NCBI GenBank assembly: GCA_964412555.1
Contig: CAYPPG010000003.1
Coordinates: forward strand, 1-64,000
DNA length: 64,000 bases
From: CAYPPG01 sp964412555
GTDB lineage: Bacteria > Hinthialibacterota > Hinthialibacteria > Hinthialibacterales > Hinthialibacteraceae
Reading direction: 5' to 3'
Of the stretch, positions 51,886-60,102 are shown piece by piece. The position numbers and the translations under genes are program-made. The notes beneath the pieces are model-generated. The model was given only the letters and a program-made list of their open reading frames with translations. It was not told the origin of the DNA and made no database searches. Every line of letters begins with the position of its first letter. Position 1 is the stretch's first letter.

Positions 51886-52391
51886 GCGTATTTCATGAAG
51901 GCGATTTACATCTTACTATACCAGATGGCGTCTCCGTTCGTAAATTCGATGACCATACTCATGGTCTTACTCATTGCATGAAAGCCGTCGATTTCATTAT
52001 TGAACTACAAGATCGATATCTTTTTATCGAACTCAAAGATCCCTTTCATCCCAAAAGCAGAGATAAAGATCGTGAAAAATGGATCAGCAATTTTCTATCT
52101 GGGAAAATTGATGAGGATTTCAAATACAAATACCGCGATTCCTTTCTATACGAATGGGCATCTAAGAAAATCGATAAGCCGATATACTACTATGTATTGG
52201 TAGCCATCAATAATTTGACAGAAGCCGAATTGATTACACGAACAGACGCGCTTAAAAGAAAAATCCCCCTTCATGGACCATCATCCGGCTCATGGAAGCG
52301 CGATATTATCAAAGGATGTATGGTTTTCAATATAGAAACATGGAATAAAAATCTTACTCCTTATCCCGTTACGCGAGCAACATCTGAATAG
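51882..52391 (+). CDS. Small PD-(D/E)XK-like nuclease candidate coupled to the AAA ATPase
   Basis: 169 aa. The N-terminal half shows AVDFIIELQDRYLFIELKDP, with Asp37 and the Glu50-x-Lys52 motif of PD-(D/E)XK nucleases; a preceding HTHGLTHCMKAVD stretch supplies the upstream helix. Later YYYVLVAINNLTEAELITR forms the core strand and helix. No named family was recognised. The 4-bp overlap with the ATPase gene and the absence of other genes in the unit suggest a two-component system, perhaps ATPase-gated DNA or RNA cleavage. Alternative: a non-catalytic partner using the same fold. Confidence 0.72.
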   Translation: MSVFHEGDLHLTIPDGVSVRKFDDHTHGLTHCMKAVDFIIELQDRYLFIELKDPFHPKSRDKDREKWISNFLSGKIDEDFKYKYRDSFLYEWASKKIDKPIYYYVLVAINNLTEAELITRTDALKRKIPLHGPSSGSWKRDIIKGCMVFNIETWNKNLTPYPVTRATSE

Positions 52392-52421
52392 GTACAGTGG
52401 GAATAGAACTCGATCAGTTTT

Positions 52422-53381
52422 TTAGGAGGAAGATTGATACCGAATCATCCGCTGAACGCTTTTCTCCTCTTTCTCCGGCTCCCTCCCGGAAGAGACTGAA
52501 TCGGCTATTTGCTGATGCAGAGTTTTCATTTGGACCACAACATGTTGCATGGAACTGATCATGGCCCAGATTTCTTCGAATTGTTCCCGTCTTTTTTCGA
52601 TTCGTGTTTTCATTTCATCGACGGCTTGATTCAACGCAATTTTGGTACGATTCAACACAGAGGCCGTCAATTCTACAACCCCCTCCAAACCGACCGTTGC
52701 ATTCGGGCTGCCTTTCAACAATCCATAAAATTGATTGACCTGATCCATATCGATTTTGAAAGCAACTGTTTTCGTTTGCACTTCTTCAAAAGTGACACGC
52801 ACATAATTGGAGGCGCAATCAGCAAAAATATCCCCCAACTCCACCTCCTTTTTGTAGATGAGATGCAAGGATTTCAGTTGTAAGATCACCCAATTGAGAT
52901 AATCAACCACAAGCGAACGGCCCTCAGGTGTACGAATGGTACCGTCTCGCTCTTTCAAGTCGGTAATTTCCTCTTTGTACTCGGTCAATTTGACGGTTGC
53001 TTTGGCGGAATAGCGCTGTTGCTTTTCCAGATATTCCCGTTCACACTTCCACCCATAGGGATCAAAATAATTGAAGGGAGATGAAACCAGACAGTCCAAC
53101 ATAAGCTGAGAATAACTGACGGAATTACAACATTCTTTCCATCGTTGATTTTCATGTACAGTGAGATTGGAAAACAAATTCCTGGCGCCTTCAAGTGATT
53201 GGCTGAATTCCTTCTTTATCTTCATTTCCGCAAGAATAGTAGCCACATCGGAAAAAATAAGTTTCCCATCCTTGCATGCCATTATCACTTCTTGTTCTTG
53301 CACACCGGGATTCTGCTTCAAATACTCACTCACAAGAGCTTTCCGTATCTCTTCTTTCGCTGTATCAAATGCATCTGACAT
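52422..53381 (-). CDS. Hypothetical all-helical protein (319 aa)
   Basis: Starts MSDAFDTAKEEIRKALVSEY; GGAGGG lies 13 bp upstream, farther than ideal, and an earlier TTG is an alternative. Almost entirely predicted helical: EIRKALVSEYLKQNPGVQEQ, then coiled-coil-like MKTRIEKRREQFEEIWAMIS and MQHVVVQMKTLHQQIADSVS near the end. No signal peptide, membrane segment or family was recognised. Converges on the ATPase/nuclease pair with 30 bp between the stops. It may belong to the same mobile block, but there is no coupling. Confidence 0.6.
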   Translation of the reverse strand: MSDAFDTAKEEIRKALVSEYLKQNPGVQEQEVIMACKDGKLIFSDVATILAEMKIKKEFSQSLEGARNLFSNLTVHENQRWKECCNSVSYSQLMLDCLVSSPFNYFDPYGWKCEREYLEKQQRYSAKATVKLTEYKEEITDLKERDGTIRTPEGRSLVVDYLNWVILQLKSLHLIYKKEVELGDIFADCASNYVRVTFEEVQTKTVAFKIDMDQVNQFYGLLKGSPNATVGLEGVVELTASVLNRTKIALNQAVDEMKTRIEKRREQFEEIWAMISSMQHVVVQMKTLHQQIADSVSSGREPEKEEKSVQRMIRYQSSS

Positions 53382-53663
53382 GAATAATACAATACCCTCC
53401 AAGAATGTGCTGCCATCTCTTCATTTCATCATTCTATACACTACTTGATACATTTTACATCACATGCATAATTATGCAACTTTCCGTTATAGTATGATTC
53501 ATAATATTATATTTTACAACATTGTATCGCATGAAATGTCGATTTTCTGCACGATCTTGACACTCTTTCGTGTCGGTTGCATTCGCAAGAACTCGATTCC
53601 GATGTATAATCATATTTTTGAAACCGATCACGGGATGATGCCAATGAATTGCTGGGATAAAGT

Positions 53664-55754
53664 ATGACTCGAAGCCGTCTTTTAGGAGTGGATATCGACT
53701 CTCTCACACGAGATGAGTTCCTCAAGAGAATCGATGAATTCGTCAAATCGGGAACTCCACATCAAGTTTGCTATCTGAATGCGGATTGTTTGAACAAATG
53801 CTGGTCCAACCGGGACTATCGGGAAACGATCGCCGCTGCCGACCTTGTCTACGCGGACGGAATGGGAGTCGTATGGGCATCCCGGCTCTTCGGCCATCCC
53901 CTTCCTGAACGCTTGAATGCCAATGACCTTCTCCCGGAATTTTGCCTTCAAGCCGAAGAACAAGGCCATCGGATTTTCCTACTCGGGGGCGAAAACGGAA
54001 TCGCGGAAAAAGCTTCCAAAGATCTGCTTTCCCGTTATCCGAATCTCCAAATTGTCGGATACCACAGCGGATTCTTCACAAAAGATGAAGAAGCAGAAGT
54101 CATTGAAAAAATCCGCGAGGCAAAACCGGATATCCTTATCGTTGGCATGGGCGCACCCAAGCAGGAATTGTGGATTCGACATGTGCTTTCCATATTGAAT
54201 GTTCCCGTTGCATGGGGAGTCGGGGGGCTGCTGGATTATTCCGCAAAAGGATTGAAACGTGCGCCGGAATGGATGCGTATGGGAGGGATGGAATGGTTGT
54301 GGCGTCTCTGGCTCGAACCCCGGCGATTATGGAAACGCTATTTATTGGGGAACATACTATTCACCTTCCGGGTGGGATTTCTGATTTTCGCCGATGCGAT
54401 CCTCGCCGGAATCGCCTGGTTTGCAGCTTACTACCTGCGCGCCAACATCATCCCGCAGATGGAATTTTTACCGGAATATTTCAACAAACCCCTCAATCCA
54501 TTTCGTTATTATGTATATGCGTTTCCGGTAATTGTGATTACATGGATCGTCATCTGCGCTGCCTTGGATTTGTACCGGCGGCAGTACTTACGGACGGCAT
54601 TGGATGAATTGACCGCCATCGTAAAAATGGTCTCTCTCTTTTTGATCACTTCGATGGCCGTCGCCTTCTTGCTGAAAGAACTGGACTTGGGACGGGCAGT
54701 GCTGGTTTTCTCGGCTGTGCTCGCCTTTTTCCTGCTCGTATCGTCCCGGCTCGTCTGGTCCCGTTTGGAAAAATATCTGTTCCGCGAAGGAATTGGCCGA
54801 ATTCGAGCGTTGATCGTCGGAACCGGAGAATTGGCGCAACAAGTGATCGAACGCTTGCGGCGACAACCGGCAGGGAAATATGAAATTTTGGGGCTTCTCG
54901 ACAACAATCATCCATCGGGAACACAAATATACGATCAACAGGTCATCGGTAAAACCCAGGAACTGGCGGAGTGGGCCAAAAATCTCGCAGCGGATGAAAT
55001 CTTCTTCGCCGATCCACAAATGGGCAAACGGGAATTATTGAATCTCGTGGTCTCCTGCGGCGAAGAAACCTCCGTCCGGCAATACAACATCCTGACCGAC
55101 AAATTCGGTGTGATCGCCGACAACGCCTTTTTCGACGATGTCGACGATATCCCCTTTAAAGTGTTACGCCAAGGAAGATTGACTCCTTTCGAAGAGGCAT
55201 GTAAACGCACCTTGGACATCGTCATTGCAGGAATCATGCTGATGGGTTGCTTGCCTTTTTTCCCGATAATCTGTCTGATGATTCGCCTGAGCTCACCCGG
55301 TCCCGCCATTTTCCGGCACAAACGAGTCGGAAAAGACGGCAAAACATTCACCATGTACAAATTCCGAACAATGTATCAAGAAGTGAACGAATATCAGGAA
55401 GCGCCAATCGCAAAAGAAGACCCCCGTATCCTGCCGGTAGGCCGCTGGCTGCGCCGGACAAGCCTGGACGAACTTCCACAGCTCTGGAATGTCATTAAAG
55501 GCGAAATGAGCATGGTCGGTCCACGGCCGGAAATGCCGTTTATCGTCGAAAATTATGAACCCTGGCAGCGCCGGCGATTATCCGTCTTACCGGGAATTAC
55601 AGGATTGTGGCAAATCAGCGGGCGAAAAGATTTACCGCTGCATTCCAATTTGGAATATGATTTCTACTATATCCAAAATCAATCACTTCTATTCGATATC
55701 ATTATTTTATTAAAAACCATTCCGGTTGTCCTGTTCGGAAAAGGAGCTTATTGA
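53664..55754 (+). CDS. Fusion of WecG/TagA/CpsF glycosyltransferase with a WbaP/UPP-type polyprenyl-phosphate sugar transferase
   Basis: 696 aa. Residues 1-230 are a WecG/TagA/CpsF GT26 domain: CYLNADCLNKCWSNRDY, AADLVYADGMGVVWA, RLNANDLLPEF, ILIVGMGAPKQELWI, GVGGLLDYSAKGLKRAPEW. Then come four or so membrane helices (about 235-345), a CoA-binding-like region and, at the C-terminus, a sugar transferase: KRTLDIVIAGIMLMG, FRHKRVGKDGKTFTMYKFRTM, LRRTSLDELPQLWN, GPRPEMPF and PGITGLWQISGR. In known pathways the second enzyme puts the first sugar phosphate on undecaprenyl phosphate and the first adds the next sugar. One chain could do both steps, starting an exopolysaccharide. Confidence 0.9.
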   Translation: MTRSRLLGVDIDSLTRDEFLKRIDEFVKSGTPHQVCYLNADCLNKCWSNRDYRETIAAADLVYADGMGVVWASRLFGHPLPERLNANDLLPEFCLQAEEQGHRIFLLGGENGIAEKASKDLLSRYPNLQIVGYHSGFFTKDEEAEVIEKIREAKPDILIVGMGAPKQELWIRHVLSILNVPVAWGVGGLLDYSAKGLKRAPEWMRMGGMEWLWRLWLEPRRLWKRYLLGNILFTFRVGFLIFADAILAGIAWFAAYYLRANIIPQMEFLPEYFNKPLNPFRYYVYAFPVIVITWIVICAALDLYRRQYLRTALDELTAIVKMVSLFLITSMAVAFLLKELDLGRAVLVFSAVLAFFLLVSSRLVWSRLEKYLFREGIGRIRALIVGTGELAQQVIERLRRQPAGKYEILGLLDNNHPSGTQIYDQQVIGKTQELAEWAKNLAADEIFFADPQMGKRELLNLVVSCGEETSVRQYNILTDKFGVIADNAFFDDVDDIPFKVLRQGRLTPFEEACKRTLDIVIAGIMLMGCLPFFPIICLMIRLSSPGPAIFRHKRVGKDGKTFTMYKFRTMYQEVNEYQEAPIAKEDPRILPVGRWLRRTSLDELPQLWNVIKGEMSMVGPRPEMPFIVENYEPWQRRRLSVLPGITGLWQISGRKDLPLHSNLEYDFYYIQNQSLLFDIIILLKTIPVVLFGKGAY

Positions 55755-55758
55755 TTTC

Positions 55759-57456
55759 CTACTGTACATTGGGAACAATCGGCGGAGCAATGATGGGCAA
55801 ATTCGGCGGAGCAATCTCGGAGTGTTCAAATAAATACCGATACAGAAGATAATCGACAAGTTCATCATAAGCATATTCGACTTGCGTCAAACAATACTTG
55901 GCATACTCCGTCACAAAGGATTCCACTCTCTCTTCACCGCTCTCATCAAAAATACGCATCGCCTCTTTCTCCAATATCGGTTGAAACTTGAAAAAACGCT
56001 CTTCCGCCGGATAAATGACATTCTGTATATCTTCGATGGATTCCTGATAGTTTAAGCGATTCACCAGGTTATGAACCAATCGGAAATTCCATTGCGCTTG
56101 TTCCCGGTTGATCTTGATGAAATCCGCCGGATGATCCCACGATTCCGGAAGATCGGTAACACCGGCATAGATTGGCGTAAAACAGCTGGTAGACGCCGGA
56201 CCATAAGCAAACCACATACAATTGCCCACGGCATCCGGCAGCCGCTCTCTCAATTGCGCGACAATTACATAGCCGCTGGACGGAGTGTTGATTGCCCGCT
56301 CCGGTTCGATCCCCAAAAGGTTGAACAGTTCCGGCGGCCCCCATGGACGCGCCAATGAACTCATCTCTCCCTCCGGATTGAAAGCAGGATATTCGGTTAA
56401 ATCGAATGGCGTTCCTTCATATCCGTCACGCATAGCCTCGGTGAGTTTCTGCACAGTTACCGGCTTATCCGGTTTGATAGAAAATGGATAACGGTCTTCT
56501 TGTGGATCGCCGGTAAACTCCAAATCAAGTGACGGAGCCAGCAAACTCAGCGCTCTCCATTCCCGCAGCGAATTGTAACGGCTGCCCGGTCCGCCATACA
56601 CCTCATACCAAACAAACGGCTCACCCTTCCGCCAAAATCCTAGTTCTTCCGCCAAAGAATAAATATTCGGCGAAGCCAAAAATTTATCTTGATTGCTTAA
56701 ATCCACCTCCCCGATCCGGCTGCGATTGGCATTGCATCCCACCTCGCCGTCAGGAATACGCTGCGCACACCACACTCCTCCCGGTTTGCCACTCCCAGGA
56801 GTCCATTCTTCACCGGGCCCGAAAATTTCCATGAGCCATGCTTCCTTCTCATCCGCAATCGGAAGAGCAACCCCGGCCTGCGGCGCACGATAATACAGAA
56901 AACCATAATGCTCGACCATGTCCCCAATGAGACGAATCGCCTCCCGCGCCGTCTGGGTTCGAAGAAGGGCATTTGCAATAAGCGACGTCGTCCAATGGTT
57001 GCTGTTCGGTCCCACGACTCCATTGGGGCAGGCCAACCCTTCCCGCATCGGCATATATTCGATCGCGATAGCCAGTCCGAACTCGTTCATCCCTCCGGTA
57101 GTCATACTTTCCAGATTTCCACCAAGGAGAATCGTGCGATAATGCTCCTCAACCGGCAGTTCCCCAACATGTTCATACCCCTCTCGGCGATCCTCCAGAT
57201 ATTCATCATAAGTGGCCGGACGCGGTACATTCCAGTACATCGGCACTTTCGTCCCTTCCGGAAATACTTTTGCTGGCATGGTGTAAATCACTCCCATAAT
57301 ATCCCCGTCACACGAACTACTCATCAAAACGGAGTCATCTCCAGTCGCCAGCCGGCCGGCCAATAGAGTCGTGCAGGCATGAGAGATTGAACAAAACAAA
57401 ATAAGAAATGCAATCATCACGAACAGAATCTTGGATGCTGTATGAAACGAAAACAT
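55759..57456 (-). CDS. Exported C69 (U34) family dipeptidase
   Basis: 565 aa. A signal peptide (SKILFVMIAFLILFCSISHA) is followed at once by CTTLLAG; Cys28 becomes the N-terminal catalytic nucleophile of this Ntn-hydrolase family. Further family motifs: DDSVLMSSSCDGDI, GGMNEFGLAIA, GVVGPNSNHWTTSLI, DEKEAWLMEIFGPGEEW, RIPDGEVGCNANRSRIGEVD and SYGPASTSCFTP-like text near the end. It probably cleaves dipeptides in the periplasm, in keeping with the C25 and M14 peptidases. Convergent with the glycan fusion gene (4 bp apart). Confidence 0.92.
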   Translation of the reverse strand: MFSFHTASKILFVMIAFLILFCSISHACTTLLAGRLATGDDSVLMSSSCDGDIMGVIYTMPAKVFPEGTKVPMYWNVPRPATYDEYLEDRREGYEHVGELPVEEHYRTILLGGNLESMTTGGMNEFGLAIAIEYMPMREGLACPNGVVGPNSNHWTTSLIANALLRTQTAREAIRLIGDMVEHYGFLYYRAPQAGVALPIADEKEAWLMEIFGPGEEWTPGSGKPGGVWCAQRIPDGEVGCNANRSRIGEVDLSNQDKFLASPNIYSLAEELGFWRKGEPFVWYEVYGGPGSRYNSLREWRALSLLAPSLDLEFTGDPQEDRYPFSIKPDKPVTVQKLTEAMRDGYEGTPFDLTEYPAFNPEGEMSSLARPWGPPELFNLLGIEPERAINTPSSGYVIVAQLRERLPDAVGNCMWFAYGPASTSCFTPIYAGVTDLPESWDHPADFIKINREQAQWNFRLVHNLVNRLNYQESIEDIQNVIYPAEERFFKFQPILEKEAMRIFDESGEERVESFVTEYAKYCLTQVEYAYDELVDYLLYRYLFEHSEIAPPNLPIIAPPIVPNVQ

Positions 57457-57637
57457 GTCACTTTCCCTTTCCTAGTAGAGTTGCTTTTTGCGAGCTTATA
57501 GATAATTGTTAAGCATTCAAGGTTGAATTCATTCAGGATAAATTCAATGAATTATACACAACTAGACATTTACCCTTGAAGGCTATAATGAACTGAAAAT
57601 ACTGGATTTTCAGTTGAAAAATAAACCGGAGGATTCC

Positions 57638-58057
57638 ATGCAAATCAAAACCGAACGACTTCGACTTTCGACCAAAGGAAACACAGATATTGTCGATTTG
57701 ACACCGCATATTTCCAGAATCGTATCGGAAAGCGGCATGACAGACGGCCAAGTGACGTTGTTCGTGCCGGGAGCGACAGGGGGACTGAGCACGGTCGAGT
57801 ATGAACCGGGATTACTGCAGGATCTACCGGAAATGTTCGAAAAAATCGCTCCAAAGGGCGCGACCTATCAACATGACATGACCTGGCATGACGGAAACGG
57901 ACATTCCCACCTGCGGGCCACCTTGATCGGACCATCGCTGACCATTCCGTTCGAAAACAAATCACTTACCTTAGGAACCTGGCAGCAAATCATTCTACTG
58001 GATTTCGACAATCGGGCACGCGATCGTGCAATTGTCGTACAATTGATCGGAGAATAA
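57638..58057 (+). CDS. YjbQ family protein (UPF0047)
   Basis: 139 aa; CGGAGG 6 bp before the ATG at 57638. The YjbQ signature is complete: DLTPHISRIVSESGMTDGQV, LFVPGATGGLSTVEYEPGLL, HDMTWHDGNGHSHLRATLIG, PSLTIPF and LGTWQQIILLDFDNRARDR. Homologues show weak thiamin-phosphate synthase activity, but the true role is uncertain. It lies 7 bp before nth and is probably cotranscribed with it. Confidence 0.92.
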   Translation: MQIKTERLRLSTKGNTDIVDLTPHISRIVSESGMTDGQVTLFVPGATGGLSTVEYEPGLLQDLPEMFEKIAPKGATYQHDMTWHDGNGHSHLRATLIGPSLTIPFENKSLTLGTWQQIILLDFDNRARDRAIVVQLIGE

Positions 58058-58064
58058 TAACACC

Positions 58065-58718
58065 ATGGCCAAAAAGGATTGGAAAACCGCCCCGGTAAAA
58101 GAACGGGCGAAAAAGATCATCAAAGCGTTGGAAAAAGAATATGAACCGCTCTGTGCGCTGTACTTCAAAACTCCCTTCGAACTATTGATTGCGACAATCC
58201 TGTCAGCTCAATGCACAGACGAACGGGTCAATCAAGTAACACCGGAACTTTTCAAACGCTTCCCGGATGCAAAAGCATTCACAAAAGCGAAAGTCGAAGA
58301 GGTGGAAGAAATGATCCGCAGCACCGGCTTCTTCCGACAGAAAACAAAAAGCATTCTAGCTGTAAGCCAAGGACTTGTCGACCAATTCGAGGGTGAAATT
58401 CCACAAGAAATCGAAGCACTGACAAAACTACCAGGCATCGGAAGAAAAACCGCCAATGTCGTCGTAGGAACAGCCTACGGAGTACCGGCCATCATGGTGG
58501 ATACCCACGTCAAACGGTTAGCCAACCGCCTCAAACTGACAGACAAAAACAATCCGGACAAAATCGAACAAGATTTGATCGAAGTCATCCCCGAAAAAGA
58601 CCGAACAGATTTCTCCCACCGCCTAATCTGGCATGGCCGAAAAATATGCGGCGCCAAAAAAGCAATGTGCGAAGAATGCATCCTAGCGGAGATGTGCCCG
58701 AGTGAAGGTAAGATATAG
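58065..58718 (+). CDS. nth: Endonuclease III (DNA glycosylase/AP lyase)
   Basis: 217 aa. HhH-GPD fold: LLIATILSAQCTDERVN, the helix-hairpin-helix LPGIGRKTANVVVG with catalytic Lys128, VDTHVKRLANRL with Asp146, and the [4Fe-4S] cluster cysteines 195, 202, 205 and 211 in the C-X6-C-X2-C-X5-C spacing. It removes oxidised pyrimidines in base-excision repair. The ATG follows the YjbQ gene by 7 bp. Confidence 0.96.
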   Translation: MAKKDWKTAPVKERAKKIIKALEKEYEPLCALYFKTPFELLIATILSAQCTDERVNQVTPELFKRFPDAKAFTKAKVEEVEEMIRSTGFFRQKTKSILAVSQGLVDQFEGEIPQEIEALTKLPGIGRKTANVVVGTAYGVPAIMVDTHVKRLANRLKLTDKNNPDKIEQDLIEVIPEKDRTDFSHRLIWHGRKICGAKKAMCEECILAEMCPSEGKI

Positions 58719-58846
58719 ACACAAAAGAACATGTGAAGAGCCGTAATAGATTACTTTATCCGCTGAAGATTTTACAATCAAGGGAATTTTTACCTATATA
58801 CATACGCAAAGGCATCGCGCAACACCAGGCTGATGTTGGCAAAAGA

Positions 58847-58877
58847 TACCGGCAACGGTTCCAAGCAGGTGCCGGTA
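58847..58877. repeat. TACCGGCA / TGCCGGTA inverted repeat after nth
   Basis: 8-bp arms separated by 15 bases in the gene-free gap 58719-59113. It is another variant palindrome. An open frame here has no coding character. Confidence 0.6.
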
Positions 58878-58927
58878 GGAACGTGTCATCACATTTTCAA
58901 TCTGCAAGGATCAAGAAATCATAAGGG

Positions 58928-59105
58928 GATATTCAATACCGGTATTCAAGATAGCAAATCATAGCCGGCTTGCAAGGGAACATTTAATAATTGATTTCAT
59001 GAGAATGTAATCCGCCGGTTCTTTTGGCAAGGGTAGACTTCGCTTCCCCTTGCTACCCGGGGAAGGGATTGGGGGGGGATGGGGGGATTCGTGGCCTCAT
59101 CCCAC
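58928..59105. repeat. Long direct repeat, copy 1 (about 175 bp)
   Basis: Begins ATATTCAATACC and CAAGATAGCAAATCATAGCC, passes a GGCAAGGGTAGACTTCGCTT palindrome and ends GGGATTCGTGGCCTCATCCC. A second copy is at 59854-60102, and its last part recurs at 63659-63682. Copies 1 and 2 flank the PIN toxin pair. Confidence 0.85.
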
Positions 59106-59113
59106 CCTACTTA

Positions 59114-59527
59114 CTATAAAGGGAAGAATTCTATGACGGTTCCATCTGAAAGGCGATAAATGCGAAAGTCATTATCCAATGTGAACAAACTGCGAATATG
59201 GCGGCTTTCCGCTAAGGCCATAATGGAAGCGTCAGCCAAATCCATGGGTATATCATGATACTTTTCCATGAACTCAGCCATACGATCAATTTCGGAAGCG
59301 GTAGTATCATGGACGATTAGTCTTCTGTTCTTATATAATTTCCATAATTCAACTTGATAGTGAAATCCTCCCACCGAACCCAATAGATACATCGCTTCTG
59401 TGAAACAAGGCCATGTTGTCAACATAGGTTCATGCGGTAAAAGTCTTGCAGCATTAAAACAGATTGAATGATAGGCATCATCCTTGTCCAAAAGTGCAAC
59501 GATCGGGCCAGTGTCGGTAAGGATCAT
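59114..59527 (-). CDS. vapC: VapC-like PIN-domain ribonuclease toxin
   Basis: 137 aa. PIN-domain acidic residues are in place: ILTDTGPIVALLD (Asp5), FTEAMYLLGS (Glu), IPMDLADASIMALAES (two Asp) and FTLDNDFRIYR. The start overlaps the stop of the upstream antitoxin gene by ATGA, the standard toxin-antitoxin layout. It would cleave an RNA, usually a tRNA or rRNA, when not bound by its partner. Confidence 0.85.
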   Translation of the reverse strand: MILTDTGPIVALLDKDDAYHSICFNAARLLPHEPMLTTWPCFTEAMYLLGSVGGFHYQVELWKLYKNRRLIVHDTTASEIDRMAEFMEKYHDIPMDLADASIMALAESRHIRSLFTLDNDFRIYRLSDGTVIEFFPL

Positions 59528-59814
59528 AGCCGTCCTTGTTTCCGTTTTTTCATTAATGCATCAGTGAATTTTTGGCCGCTCTGTTCCGAAAGAGACGCAC
59601 CACCGGGAATATGATCCCCACTGGCAAGAACACCGATATGACCGGCAAGGAAATCGGCAAGCGATCTTCCATCCGCTTCCGAAATACCATCTTCCTTTGG
59701 GGAGGCAAATTGATTCCGTAAGCAATCGAGAGCAAGCGTTTCCGGAGTTGTATTCTTTCGATTGGCCTCCTCGATCAATGCACTTTCAATATCGGGAGTG
59801 AGTGTGATTTTCAT
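59524..59814 (-). CDS. Antitoxin partner of the PIN toxin, ribbon-helix-helix-like
   Basis: 96 aa. MKITLTPDIESALIEEANRK resembles the opening strand and helix of a ribbon-helix-helix antitoxin (ITLxP...ALxxxA). The C-terminus is Lys-rich (FTDALMKKRKQGRL). It overlaps the PIN gene by 4 bp and would bind and neutralise it and autoregulate the operon. The exact antitoxin family is not certain. Confidence 0.78.
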   Translation of the reverse strand: MKITLTPDIESALIEEANRKNTTPETLALDCLRNQFASPKEDGISEADGRSLADFLAGHIGVLASGDHIPGGASLSEQSGQKFTDALMKKRKQGRL

Positions 59815-59853
59815 GATTCATTCCTTCTTTGTGAATAAGCCGAGCAATCCAGG

Positions 59854-60102
59854 TGATATTCAATACCGCTATTCAAGATAGCAAATCATAGCCGGCTTGC
59901 AAGGGAGAATTCAATAATTGAATTCATGAGAATGAAACCACCGGTGTGTGTTTTTTTTTTTGGCAAGGGTAGACTTCGCTTCCCCTTGTTACCCGGGGAG
60001 GAAGTAGGGTGGGTTGAGCAAAGCGAAACCCACCACCTTTTTTCTACGGGACTACCCGGGGAGGAAGTAAGGGGGGATGGTGGGATTCGTGGCCTCATCC
60101 CA
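59854..60102. repeat. Long direct repeat, copy 2
   Basis: Matches 58928-59105 over its start, centre and end, with an extra 60-70 bp (GTGGGTTGAGCAAAGCGAAA and on) and a T-run. Its last 20 bp overlap the stop codon of the CHAT gene (60095-60097). Confidence 0.85.

Noticed and set aside
53480..53600. TTGACA followed by TATAAT upstream of the glycan fusion gene as a promoter
   Set aside because: The two boxes are about 40 bp apart, far beyond the 16-19 bp needed; not reported as a promoter.
53464..53667. Open frame of 67 codons ending by ATGA overlap with the glycan fusion gene
   Set aside because: No ribosome site and no protein-like pattern; the overlap is probably accidental. The region is AT-rich and more likely holds the promoter.
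58733..58924. 63-codon frame after nth
   Set aside because: Lies across an inverted repeat and has no ribosome site; judged non-coding.
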